This document shows, in pieces, positions 35,015 to 44,194 of a DNA stretch of 64,000 bases. Origin of the DNA: Lachnospiraceae bacterium (GTDB taxonomy: Bacteria; Bacillota; Clostridia; Lachnospirales; Lachnospiraceae); NCBI GenBank assembly GCA_016283575.1, contig JAEEND010000007.1:310001-374000 (forward strand). Direction: 5' to 3'. Each line of letters begins with the position of its first letter. The stretch's first letter is position 1. Both the position numbers and the translations under genes were made by a program. The notes under the pieces are model-generated. The model saw nothing but the letters and a program-made list of their open reading frames with translations. It was not told the origin of the DNA and did not search any database.

Positions 35015-35977
35015 ATGGAAACTATAAAAAATTATTTGGAAGCAATGTTTGCAAATCTTCCCAATACCGCAGAAGTTAAAAAGGCAAAAGCAGAGCTTTT
35101 AAACATGATGGAAGATAAATACAACGAGCTTATTTCTGAAGGACAGAGCGAAAACAGTGCAGTCGGCACCGTTATTTCCGAATTCGGAAACCTTGATGAG
35201 CTTGCGGAAGATCTGGGACTTACCAAGGAAGTTGAAGAGACAAGAGAAAGAGAAGCAAAAGTAAGCCGCAGATTCCTTCGTAACGAAGAAGTACTTGACT
35301 ATTTAAATGACAAAAGAAACTCCGGTATGATGATCGGTATCGGCGTAATGCTCTGCATCATAAGCGTGTGCTTCCCGATACTCGGATCCTTAGTTTTCCA
35401 CGAAGGCGCTGAAATTTACAGCGTTGCAGGAATGTTTATATGTATAGGCGTTGCCATTGCATTGTTCGTATTTAACGGGATCAGGCTCTCCGAGTGGAGC
35501 TTTCTTGAAAAAGAACCCTGCCAGGTGGATATGCAGACCGCTCAGCAGGTCAGAGAAAAAAGAAAGACCTTTAAGACGACATACGCATTAATGATAGCCT
35601 TAGGCGTAATGCTCTGCGCAATGTGCTGGCTGCCCATAGCCGTAATGCAGACGGAAATATATGTGAGTTCCATTTTTGTAATGGTAGGTATCGGTGTGTT
35701 TCTTTTTATCTACAGCAATTCCGTAATGGATAGCTATGACACGATACTGAAATTGAATGATTCTGAAACCATAAGCGGTAATTACGGAAAGGAGAATGAA
35801 ATGGAATACATCAATAAGCCTGCTCAGGCGATGATGGAAGTATATTGGCCCACGATCGTGTGCCTGTATTTAATAATCAGTTTTATTACCTTTGAATGGG
35901 GGATCACATGGATTATCTGGCCCATAGCGGGTATCTTAAATAAGATTTTAAGAATCGCACTTACAAAGGAGGCATAA
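35015..35977 (+). CDS. HAAS-domain (DUF1700-like) membrane protein
   Basis: The 320-residue protein starts with a helical HAAS-like domain ('METIKNYLEAMFANLP', 'LLNMMEDKYNELISEG', 'EFGNLDELAEDLGL') and continues with about six membrane segments in two pairs and a C-terminal pair. HAAS proteins are typically partners of PadR regulators and of surface DUF4097 proteins. It lies 18 bp after padR and 3 bp before the DUF4097 gene. Its molecular role is unknown; regulation of envelope homeostasis is the usual inference. Confidence 0.82.
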   Translation: METIKNYLEAMFANLPNTAEVKKAKAELLNMMEDKYNELISEGQSENSAVGTVISEFGNLDELAEDLGLTKEVEETREREAKVSRRFLRNEEVLDYLNDKRNSGMMIGIGVMLCIISVCFPILGSLVFHEGAEIYSVAGMFICIGVAIALFVFNGIRLSEWSFLEKEPCQVDMQTAQQVREKRKTFKTTYALMIALGVMLCAMCWLPIAVMQTEIYVSSIFVMVGIGVFLFIYSNSVMDSYDTILKLNDSETISGNYGKENEMEYINKPAQAMMEVYWPTIVCLYLIISFITFEWGITWIIWPIAGILNKILRIALTKEA

Positions 35978-35980
35978 AAC

Positions 35981-36775
35981 ATGGGAAAGAATTTCAGCAA
36001 AATATACCAGCTTATCCTTTGGACCATAACATTAATTGTAATGGTGGTCGGACTTTTCTATCATGTAGCCCACTTTAACTTAGGATTCATTCATATAGGA
36101 AAGATCAATGCAAGAGGGAACATGCAGGAAATTAATTATAATGCCGATGTGATCGATACATTGGATGTTGAGATGGAAGCCGCAGACTTCCGTGTGGAAT
36201 ACGGTTCCGTGCTTAGGATTCAGCATAACTTCCCCGATGAGTATGCACCGGACATTAAGGTAAAAGGCGGAAGACTAACCATTACCCAGCATTTTGACGG
36301 AGTGAAGGTTAATAATCTTAATGACCTGTGCAGCTTGATAGTGACAGTTCCCAGGGGCACCGAACTTAATTTATTAAAGCTCAGGATGAATGCCGGAGAT
36401 ATCGATATTGAGGATATTGAGGGGGACAAGCTTGATATCAAAGCCAATGCCGGTGACATTGATATTACCGGTACAAAGTTTAATGATACGGTTATTAAAG
36501 CAGATGCCGGCGATATTGATGTAAAAGAATGCAAATTTTCTTCTTTAACGATTGATGCCGAATTAGGGGATATTCTTGTTAAGGATACGGATTTTGATAA
36601 AGCAGATATCAATGTGGAAGCAGGTGACATTGATGTGGAGGGTGATTTTAATTCACTCACCGCTAAATGTGAGCTTGGAGATATTAATATCAAAACAGAC
36701 AATCCCGATTCCAAGAATATCGAAGCTAAGTGTTCTCTCGGCCGTGTAAAAGTAAACGGGAAGAAGATTAATTAA
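35981..36775 (+). CDS. DUF4097 beta-strand repeat protein, membrane anchored
   Basis: The 264-residue protein has one N-terminal membrane helix ('LILWTITLIVMVVGLFYHV') and a C-terminal right-handed beta-solenoid-like region with repeated 'NAGDIDI', 'DAGDIDV', 'EAGDIDV' and 'ELGDI' strands. This is the DUF4097/adhesin-like repeat. It is probably extracytoplasmic. As third gene of the PadR operon it is co-regulated with the HAAS protein. Function is unknown. Confidence 0.88.
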   Translation: MGKNFSKIYQLILWTITLIVMVVGLFYHVAHFNLGFIHIGKINARGNMQEINYNADVIDTLDVEMEAADFRVEYGSVLRIQHNFPDEYAPDIKVKGGRLTITQHFDGVKVNNLNDLCSLIVTVPRGTELNLLKLRMNAGDIDIEDIEGDKLDIKANAGDIDITGTKFNDTVIKADAGDIDVKECKFSSLTIDAELGDILVKDTDFDKADINVEAGDIDVEGDFNSLTAKCELGDINIKTDNPDSKNIEAKCSLGRVKVNGKKIN

Positions 36776-36799
36776 TATCGTTATTTTCATAATATAGCA

Positions 36800-36834
36800 A
36801 GAGTTCGAAGGGAATTCCTTCGGACTCTTTTTTT
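36800..36834 (+). terminator. Terminator of the PadR operon
   Basis: AGAGTTCGAAGG pairs with CCTTCGGACTCT and is followed by seven T residues. Confidence 0.88.
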
Positions 36835-36986
36835 GTCTGTAATTACGTATTAATTCAAAATATGTCCTCTATTTTGAAGAATAGTGCACCAAAAATCCAT
36901 TGAATTAAAACGTTTTTATTTCTAAAATTAAAGTGTACAATCTCACGGCTTTATTGCCGGTAACAAAAAAGAGAGAGGAGCTATAT

Positions 36987-39900
36987 ATGAAAGGTTGGTT
37001 ACGAAGAATCGGAGCGGCACTACTTGTTTTGATGTTGATCTTCCCCAATATGAAGATTACAGCCAAGGCAGCCCCTGTCGTATCCGGAAGCGATTATACC
37101 ATCGAGTATAATTCTTCTAAAATGCAGCTGAATTGGAATGCGGTATCAGGCGCCAATTCATATTCAATTTACCGCGCACAGTCAAGATATGGAACTTATA
37201 CATATCTTGGGGATGTAAACGGTACATCTTATGTGGATAACAATCCCAACGGACAGAAGTATTCCAACTACTACAGAGTAGTTGCCAAGAATAACGGAGC
37301 CGAGATTTCCACAAAATATATGTCACTTGAAAATTATATCTTTGGTGACAACATGATTTTCTTTGCAAATACCGATAACAGGGCGGATATCAACAATAAG
37401 GTTGCGGATATCTATTCCGAGCAGGAAACTGCCCAGTTCGGAACAGGAAGATATGCCCTTATGTTTAAGCCCGGCGATTATACCAACACCGATGACTTTA
37501 ACGTAGGTTTCTATACACAGATCGCAGGTCTTGGCAAACTTCCCACGGATGTTTCCCTTGCCAATGCCAGCACACCTGCTTTTCTTGAAAACAACAATGC
37601 AACATGTAATTTCTGGAGAGCTATCGAAAATGTAGCCATCAGAGATTTAGATAATAACGCAGACGTTTATTTTGCATTCCAGTGGGCAGTTTCTCAGGCA
37701 GCCCCCGCAAGACGTCTTTATGTAGAAAGAAACGCTGTTTTTGATTGGTGGTATGGATGGGCCAGCGGCGGATATGCAGCAGACTGTATGTTCTTAAAGG
37801 ACGCAGGTTCTTATTCTCAGCAGCAGTATTACATGAGAAATTCCTCCATCGGCGGCAATGCTTACGGCGTTAACTGGAACTTTGTGTTACAGGGCGTTAC
37901 GGGCGGTAATTTAAATACCACTCAGGCGCTTTTAGGCGGAAATGGTACATCCGACTGGGCTTCCGGCGGAAAGACGACTCAGCTTAATAATTCCCCTGTT
38001 ATTAAAGAGAAGCCTTTCCTTTACCTTGATGGGGACGAATACAAGGTATTTGTGCCCGAGCTTCGAAGAAATGCTCGTGGCACAAGCTGGAGCGCAAACA
38101 ACATGGGTCAGGGTACAAGCCTTTCCCTCGATACCTTCTATATTGCAAAAGAAGGTGACAGCGCAGCAACCATCAATGCTCAGTTAGATAGCGGAAAGAA
38201 CGTATTATTTACCCCCGGTATTTATTATGCCGAGGAACCCATCAGAGTTACCAATCCCAACACGGTTGTATTGGGATACGGACTTGCTACCATTATTCCC
38301 AGCAATAATCAGGCAGCAATGTGGGTAGAAGATGAAGACGGAATTGAAGTCGCAGGACTTATTTTCGATGCATCTTCACACTCAACCGTTCTTTTGCAGG
38401 TTGGTAATGAAAATGCAAGCAAGGATCATTCCAACAATCCTATTTTGCTTTCAGACCTTTTCTTCAGAGTTGGCGGCGTATACAGTGGCGTTGCTTCTGC
38501 AGACATGTGTCTTGTAATTAACAGTGATGACGTAATCGGCGATCACTTCTGGATCTGGAGAGCAGACCACGGTGACGGTGTAGGCTGGGATGAGAACGTT
38601 GCTTTAAACGGTCTTGTCGTTAACGGTGACGATGTTACCGTATATGGTCTCTTTAATGAACATTTTGAAGAATATTCAACACTTTGGCTCGGTAACGGCG
38701 GTAAGTGTTACTTCTATCAGTACGAAACACCTTATGACTGTGTAGATCAGAATAAGTGGAAGAGCCATAACGGCACCAAGAACGGTTACGCAGGATACAA
38801 GGTTGGTAATAATGTAAACAGCCACTATGCAGTAGGCTTGGATCTTTACGAAGTATTTATTAATACAAGCGGAGAATGCAGGCTTGATACAGCTGTTGAA
38901 ATACCCAATAAGCCCAACGTAATTGTTGAAAATGCAATGATCAACACCTTCAGTAACACATCTGTTACCGGCGGTATTTTATCAATAGTAAACGGTACGG
39001 GAAGCGGAGAATTACCCGGCGTTATGACTACACCCGGTATCGTAAGTGCCGTAAACGGAGTTACAACAATAAGACCTAACGCTTCAAACGGTGATACTTA
39101 CAGACAGGTTAATTCCATACAGCCCGGAGATGAAAGCTTTAATGGAAAAACCGGTATTGTCTATACCTATGACAAACAGCCCGTTATTCCGGATCCCGAT
39201 CCCGAACTTCCTGTGATTAAACTTACGGGAACGGCTTCTGCTTCATCAAATCTCATGCCTGCAGGAAATGCAGTTGACGGAAACACAGGCACCAGATGGG
39301 AATCAACCCAGGGTGTTGACAATCAGTGGATCATGGTGGATTTAGGCTCTGTTAAAAGCGTAAGCCGTGTATATATTGACTGGGAAACCGCGGCAGGTAA
39401 GGACTATAAGATTCAGACTTCAACAAACGGTACTACATTCACAGATGTAGCTCACATTACAAACGGCACAAGCGGAGAAGACAGAACCATCGACTTTAAT
39501 GCTGTTGATGCCCGTTACGTAAGAGTATACGGAAATACCAGAACCACACAGTACGGTTATTCGATCTTTGAATTGGAAATATACGGAAGCAATAATGCAT
39601 CGGGAAATCCTGAACCCGAACCCGATCCTTCTTTACCGGATCCCGGAATCATCGAAGGAAGCTTCCCCATCACAGCTCCGGCTCACATGAGCGTAAAGGC
39701 GGCAGGTCTTATTGATATAAGCTGGAATGCTCCCGCAGGAGTGGATGTAGCTGACTACACCGTATTTATCAACGGACAGGCAGTTGGCACTACTACAGAT
39801 ACAACCTATGAATACTACACCACCAAGGTACAGTATTTCTCAGTTACGGTAAGAGCTAATCTTACAAACGGATATACCCTTGATTCCGATACCACCAAGT

Positions 39901-41588
39901 TCGGTATCACTAAAAAGGGTCTCGGCCTTGCAACAGATATGGGTGAAAACCTTGATCTTGAAGCTTTGGGACTCGGCTGGTATTACAACTGGAGCGAATT
40001 TGAAAGCCCTGCAGCCAACTATGCAAATACTGAATTCGTTCCCATGATGTGGAAAGAAACAGACAGAAATGCAGCTGAAAATCGTATCAGTGCTCTTGTA
40101 GACAGAGGCTTTAAATATGTGCTTACCTTCAACGAGCCTGAATATCCCGACCAGTGTAACATGTCTGTTGACGATGTATTCGAAGTATATAAGGGATGCC
40201 AGAACGACAATATTTTGATCAGTGCTCCCACAACAGCACTTTGGCCTCAGGTATCTACTGACTGGTTCCAGCCCTTTATTGCGCGCGTTGACCAGACACC
40301 CAACATGGACTATGACTTTATAGCAATACATTGCTATCCCGAAGATTACGGCGGAGTTGGAATGGCTGAATGGTTCATTGAAAACGTAATCGATTATACC
40401 TGGGAACATTATCATAAGCCCATCTGGATAACAGAGTTCTCAACTCACGGCCAGTGGGTAACGGCTACAGGTGAAAACGGCACCAAAGAATTCTGGGAAG
40501 CAGTAATGCCCATGCTTGATGAACGTGAATATGTAGTAAGATATGCAGGATTCGACTTCGATGATGATGCAGTAGGTCTCTGGAGATATGCTACAGGTGC
40601 ACTTACACCTGCGGGAGAAGTCTATAAGAGATTAGGTAATCCTGTTAATACCAATGCAACTTACACATTGCCTGCAGGAAATCCTCTTCCTGAAGGTGGA
40701 GGTTCCGGAAGCGGCGGCTCAGGATCCGGAAGCGGAGATGCAGTTAAACTTAATGCTACAGCTACAGCTTCCACTGAAATGCAGTCAGCATCCAACGCAG
40801 TTGACGGAAATGAAGGTTCCAGATGGGAATCAACTCACGGCCTCGACAATCAGTGGCTCACTCTTGACTTAGGTTCAGTTAAGAACGTAAGCCGTGTAAA
40901 GATCAAATGGGAAACCGCAGCAGGAAAAGAATACAGAATAGAGACATCCGTAAATGGCAGCAACTGGGATAATGCCATTACCGTTACCAACGGAACCAAT
41001 GGAGCTACTTTAGATGAAAGCTTTGCTGCAAGAGATGCCCGCTACGTAAGAATGTACGGTGTTTCCCGTACAACAGGTTATGGTTATTCCATTTTTGAGA
41101 TGGAAGTTTACGGTACTGATTCCGCTAACGGCGGAAGCACCGGCGGTGGCAACGAAGGCGGTAATGGTGGCGGAAACGAAGGTGGTAACACCGGAAGTGA
41201 AGTTACTGAAATTACACCTGTAAGTGCATCAGCTTCCACTGAATATCAGTCCGCTTCTTTGGCTATTGATAAGAATGCAGGTTCCAGATGGGAATCAACC
41301 CATGGCCTTGACAATCAGTGGTTGTCACTTGACCTTGGAAGCCTTAAGTCAGTCAGCAAAGTAGTAATTGATTGGGAAACTGCAGCAGGTAAGAATTATG
41401 TGATCCAGGTATCCGCAGACGGAAATGAATGGACTCCCGTATATACCGTAACAAACGGCGGTAACGGAGAAACAAAGACCTGTGAATTTGATGCTGTCAA
41501 TGCAAGATATGTAAGAATGTACGGTACTGAGAGAACAACTCAATACGGTTATTCGATATACGAAATGTCAGTTTACGGCGCAAACTGA
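36987..41588 (+). CDS. Very large secreted carbohydrate-active protein: beta-helix, GH128-like domain and three CBM32-like modules
   Basis: The start at 36987 follows GAGAGGAG and gives a signal peptide ending near 'ITAKAAP'; the track form adds 18 codons. The 1533 residues divide into a fibronectin-III-like domain, a long parallel beta-helix region (about 100-730), an F5/8-type C (CBM32) module (745-868), a second Fn3-like domain, a GH128-like barrel (about 973-1221) with 'TFNEPEYPD' and 'WITEFSTHG' as acid/base and nucleophile sites, then CBM32 modules at about 1253-1376 and 1408-1533. Pro/Asp and Gly/Ser linkers separate them. It probably degrades a beta-1,3-glucan outside the cell. No cell-wall anchor is seen. 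Confidence 0.85.
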   Translation: MKGWLRRIGAALLVLMLIFPNMKITAKAAPVVSGSDYTIEYNSSKMQLNWNAVSGANSYSIYRAQSRYGTYTYLGDVNGTSYVDNNPNGQKYSNYYRVVAKNNGAEISTKYMSLENYIFGDNMIFFANTDNRADINNKVADIYSEQETAQFGTGRYALMFKPGDYTNTDDFNVGFYTQIAGLGKLPTDVSLANASTPAFLENNNATCNFWRAIENVAIRDLDNNADVYFAFQWAVSQAAPARRLYVERNAVFDWWYGWASGGYAADCMFLKDAGSYSQQQYYMRNSSIGGNAYGVNWNFVLQGVTGGNLNTTQALLGGNGTSDWASGGKTTQLNNSPVIKEKPFLYLDGDEYKVFVPELRRNARGTSWSANNMGQGTSLSLDTFYIAKEGDSAATINAQLDSGKNVLFTPGIYYAEEPIRVTNPNTVVLGYGLATIIPSNNQAAMWVEDEDGIEVAGLIFDASSHSTVLLQVGNENASKDHSNNPILLSDLFFRVGGVYSGVASADMCLVINSDDVIGDHFWIWRADHGDGVGWDENVALNGLVVNGDDVTVYGLFNEHFEEYSTLWLGNGGKCYFYQYETPYDCVDQNKWKSHNGTKNGYAGYKVGNNVNSHYAVGLDLYEVFINTSGECRLDTAVEIPNKPNVIVENAMINTFSNTSVTGGILSIVNGTGSGELPGVMTTPGIVSAVNGVTTIRPNASNGDTYRQVNSIQPGDESFNGKTGIVYTYDKQPVIPDPDPELPVIKLTGTASASSNLMPAGNAVDGNTGTRWESTQGVDNQWIMVDLGSVKSVSRVYIDWETAAGKDYKIQTSTNGTTFTDVAHITNGTSGEDRTIDFNAVDARYVRVYGNTRTTQYGYSIFELEIYGSNNASGNPEPEPDPSLPDPGIIEGSFPITAPAHMSVKAAGLIDISWNAPAGVDVADYTVFINGQAVGTTTDTTYEYYTTKVQYFSVTVRANLTNGYTLDSDTTKFGITKKGLGLATDMGENLDLEALGLGWYYNWSEFESPAANYANTEFVPMMWKETDRNAAENRISALVDRGFKYVLTFNEPEYPDQCNMSVDDVFEVYKGCQNDNILISAPTTALWPQVSTDWFQPFIARVDQTPNMDYDFIAIHCYPEDYGGVGMAEWFIENVIDYTWEHYHKPIWITEFSTHGQWVTATGENGTKEFWEAVMPMLDEREYVVRYAGFDFDDDAVGLWRYATGALTPAGEVYKRLGNPVNTNATYTLPAGNPLPEGGGSGSGGSGSGSGDAVKLNATATASTEMQSASNAVDGNEGSRWESTHGLDNQWLTLDLGSVKNVSRVKIKWETAAGKEYRIETSVNGSNWDNAITVTNGTNGATLDESFAARDARYVRMYGVSRTTGYGYSIFEMEVYGTDSANGGSTGGGNEGGNGGGNEGGNTGSEVTEITPVSASASTEYQSASLAIDKNAGSRWESTHGLDNQWLSLDLGSLKSVSKVVIDWETAAGKNYVIQVSADGNEWTPVYTVTNGGNGETKTCEFDAVNARYVRMYGTERTTQYGYSIYEMSVYGAN

Positions 41589-41600
41589 TTTACATCGCAC

Positions 41601-41650
41601 CTTTTATAAAAGCGGTGCCCACCTACTTAACCGGGTGGGCACTGCTTTTG
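41601..41650 (+). terminator. Terminator after the GH128-like gene
   Basis: GTGCCCACC pairs with GGTGGGCAC, flanked by AAAAGC and GCTTTT. It also lies at the end of the convergent minus-strand operon. Confidence 0.85.
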
Positions 41651-41682
41651 TTATATGAAATTACGCGGCATTTCCGATAAGA

Positions 41683-42408
41683 TCAGTTCTGCTTCTTATA
41701 TTCCATGGGGGAAACACCCTTCACCTTTTTAAATACCCGCGAAAAGTATTTTTCATCGTTAAATCCCACTTTATAAGCTATCTCGTAGGTTTTAAGGCTG
41801 TTCTGAGTGAGATATGAGCATGCTTTTTCGATACGTACTGTATTTAGAAAATCCACGAACCTTGTATTCAGGCTCTGCTTAAACAAAGTTGAAATGTATC
41901 CCGTTGATATACCAAGCTTTTCGGCCACGGTTTCCTGAGATATGGGCTCGTTATAATGTTCTTTAATAAAAGAAATCGCATCATCCACATAGCTGTTGGT
42001 ATTTTTGGGTGCCGGACTTACTTTTTCCATGGGCTTAAGGAACTTTTCATCGCATATCTGATTAATGGAAGCGAGCAGTTCCGTAGCTCTTATGGGTTTA
42101 AGCATGTATTCGCTGGCGCCAAGATGAAGGGCCTGCCGGGCGTAAGAAAAGTCCTCGTGACAGCTGAGTATTATGGTCACGGGCATGAGTCCTGCCTTTT
42201 TAGCTTCCTTCATAACTTCCAGCCCGTTTTTCTTAGGGATCTGAATATCGAGTAACATTACTTCCGGATGGTACTTTATGATATTATCAAGAGCTTCTTC
42301 GCCGTTTGCCGCAGTGAGAACCTCATCGAATCTGTCCGTGTGAAGGCGGATATACTTGCTCATGCCTTCTCTTATATTGCTTTCATCATCTACTACCAGT
42401 ATTTTCAT
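41683..42408 (-). CDS. YesN-type response regulator (receiver plus AraC DNA-binding domain)
   Basis: The 241-residue protein has a receiver domain with phosphoacceptor Asp54 ('VMLLDIQIPKKNG') and a C-terminal AraC domain with two helix-turn-helix motifs ('ISQETVAEKLGISTGYISTLFKQ', 'KTYEIAYKVGFNDEKYFSRVFKK'). It is the output of the adjacent YesM-type kinase 16 bp upstream. YesN regulators usually control polysaccharide use genes, so the neighbouring GH128-like gene is a reasonable but unproven target. Confidence 0.94.
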   Translation of the reverse strand: MKILVVDDESNIREGMSKYIRLHTDRFDEVLTAANGEEALDNIIKYHPEVMLLDIQIPKKNGLEVMKEAKKAGLMPVTIILSCHEDFSYARQALHLGASEYMLKPIRATELLASINQICDEKFLKPMEKVSPAPKNTNSYVDDAISFIKEHYNEPISQETVAEKLGISTGYISTLFKQSLNTRFVDFLNTVRIEKACSYLTQNSLKTYEIAYKVGFNDEKYFSRVFKKVKGVSPMEYKKQN

Positions 42409-42424
42409 AGCTTTAACCTCTGAA

Positions 42425-44194
42425 TCAGTCTGCCGGGTCGGTTATGGGAATGGTAAGTCTGACTGTGGTGCCTCTGTGTATCTCGCTTAAGATCTTTAAG
42501 TCGTATTCATCCTTATAAAGGATCTCGAGTCTTTCTTTAATATTCTTTATTGCAAAGTGTCCTACACGCTCTGCGCGATATGATTTGGAATCTTCGATAA
42601 ATAGTGAGTTAAGTTCTTCTTCCGTAATGCCGCGTCCGTTGTCCGTTATTTCAAAAGAAGCTTTGCCGGAAATTATTTTAGCGCTGACTTCGAGCTTAAA
42701 ATCCCCCTGCTCCTTTTCAAAGCCGTGAACAATGGCATTTTCCACAAAGGGCTGTAGTATAAGCCTGGGAATAGTAACACTTTCAGCTTCTTTTTCGATA
42801 TTAAATTCGTAATGCAGATTCTCGCCGAATCGCATTTTCTGAATGTGAAGGTAATGCTTAAGCATGTCACATTCTCCGGAAACGGTGACGAAACGCTCGC
42901 CGTGCCCCAGCACAAGCCTGAAGAGGTCGGATAAAGCCATGATATCTTCGGCAATTTCTTCATTACCCGCATCTAAAACACGCCAGTATAGGGAATCCAG
43001 GGTGTTATAAAGAAAGTGCGGGTTGATCTGAGCTGACAGAGCGGCGATCTCACTTTCTTTTTCCTTGAGTGTAAGGATATAGTTCTTATTTATCAGGTCC
43101 TTCATGCCCTGCACCATGCCGTTAAAGGTTTCGGTGAGAGAGCCGATTTCATCCTTATCCTTAATTGGAAGGGTCAGGTCGAGATTACCTTCTTTGAATT
43201 CATCCATGCCGTCGGACAGGTCCTTAATAGGCTTCAGAATGCTGTTGGTTATTATCAGAAGCACCGGAATGAGACCTATTATTATGCCTAAAAGAAGGGT
43301 TAAGGGGGCTGCCACAACCTTGCCGGGAGAATCGTAGAAATCAGCCTTGCTTACCACTTTGGCGACTATCAGATCCTCCGTTACATCTGAAAAAAGAAGC
43401 TTATCATTAAGATCCGTTACGGGACTTGGTATTGTTCCGCTTTCCAGGCTTGGCTTTATATATTCATCATATGATTCCGTATTACCTTCCAGGGACAGAA
43501 GCTTTTTTTCTTTTATCCCGTATACGCAGATCGCATCCTCTTCCGATACCACAAGCCCTTTACACATATCATCAAGAACATCGGCATTGGAACCTATACA
43601 CAGGTAGCCTAAGGGCTTTTTCCTTGACATATCATATATTTCTCTGAAAAGAACCAGTTTCGGAGTCCTTATGGATTCGTAAAAACTGTTTTGGCTTACG
43701 TCGGCTCTTGTGAAAGCATATGCGCCTTTCTTGGTGAGAGCCGAAATATATTCAACCGTGGATATTATCTTTTCTTTTGATAAATAAGATGATTCATCGA
43801 AGCATCTTAAATAGGGCTTTATCTTATTCTCAGGGTAGATTGCCATGGTTTTTATGGAACTGTCCAGGGCTATCATATCTTCAAGCACCTTCATGGGAGC
43901 TTCGGAATACCATAGAGTAGAGCTTTTGTTAAGAGAATCGGTATTGTCGGCATCGAGGATATTCTGTATCTCTTCATTGATCGTTATGTAGGTGCCATAG
44001 GTCTTCATGTTATTTTTTATATCTTCCACGGAAGAAGAAAGATCACTTAAATCCCTTAAGCATTCTTCGGTGGTTTTCTGCTTCGAACTGTTATAGTCCT
44101 TCACGAATATAAAGGCGCTTACAAGGGTGATAATGGGCACCACGAAGAGATATGTATATAAGATCAATTTGAATTTGAGGCTTCGTCTGATCAT
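42425..44194 (-). CDS. YesM-type sensor histidine kinase
   Basis: The 589-residue kinase has an N-terminal membrane helix, a large extracytoplasmic sensor region (about 35-280), a second helix ('APLTLLLGIIIGLIPVLLIITNSIL'), a HAMP domain and the His_kinase domain with His393 in 'INPHFLYNTLDSLYW'. The ATPase part has 'ILQPFVENAIVHGF' and 'DNGRGI'. Its ATG overlaps the stop of the solute-binding protein gene by 4 bp, so the two are translationally coupled. Confidence 0.94.
   Translation of the reverse strand: MIRRSLKFKLILYTYLFVVPIITLVSAFIFVKDYNSSKQKTTEECLRDLSDLSSSVEDIKNNMKTYGTYITINEEIQNILDADNTDSLNKSSTLWYSEAPMKVLEDMIALDSSIKTMAIYPENKIKPYLRCFDESSYLSKEKIISTVEYISALTKKGAYAFTRADVSQNSFYESIRTPKLVLFREIYDMSRKKPLGYLCIGSNADVLDDMCKGLVVSEEDAICVYGIKEKKLLSLEGNTESYDEYIKPSLESGTIPSPVTDLNDKLLFSDVTEDLIVAKVVSKADFYDSPGKVVAAPLTLLLGIIIGLIPVLLIITNSILKPIKDLSDGMDEFKEGNLDLTLPIKDKDEIGSLTETFNGMVQGMKDLINKNYILTLKEKESEIAALSAQINPHFLYNTLDSLYWRVLDAGNEEIAEDIMALSDLFRLVLGHGERFVTVSGECDMLKHYLHIQKMRFGENLHYEFNIEKEAESVTIPRLILQPFVENAIVHGFEKEQGDFKLEVSAKIISGKASFEITDNGRGITEEELNSLFIEDSKSYRAERVGHFAIKNIKERLEILYKDEYDLKILSEIHRGTTVRLTIPITDPAD

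Noticed and set aside
39840-40415. 191-codon antisense ORF inside the GH128-like gene
   Set aside because: It is a shadow of a strongly supported coding region, with no ribosome site and no recognisable motifs.
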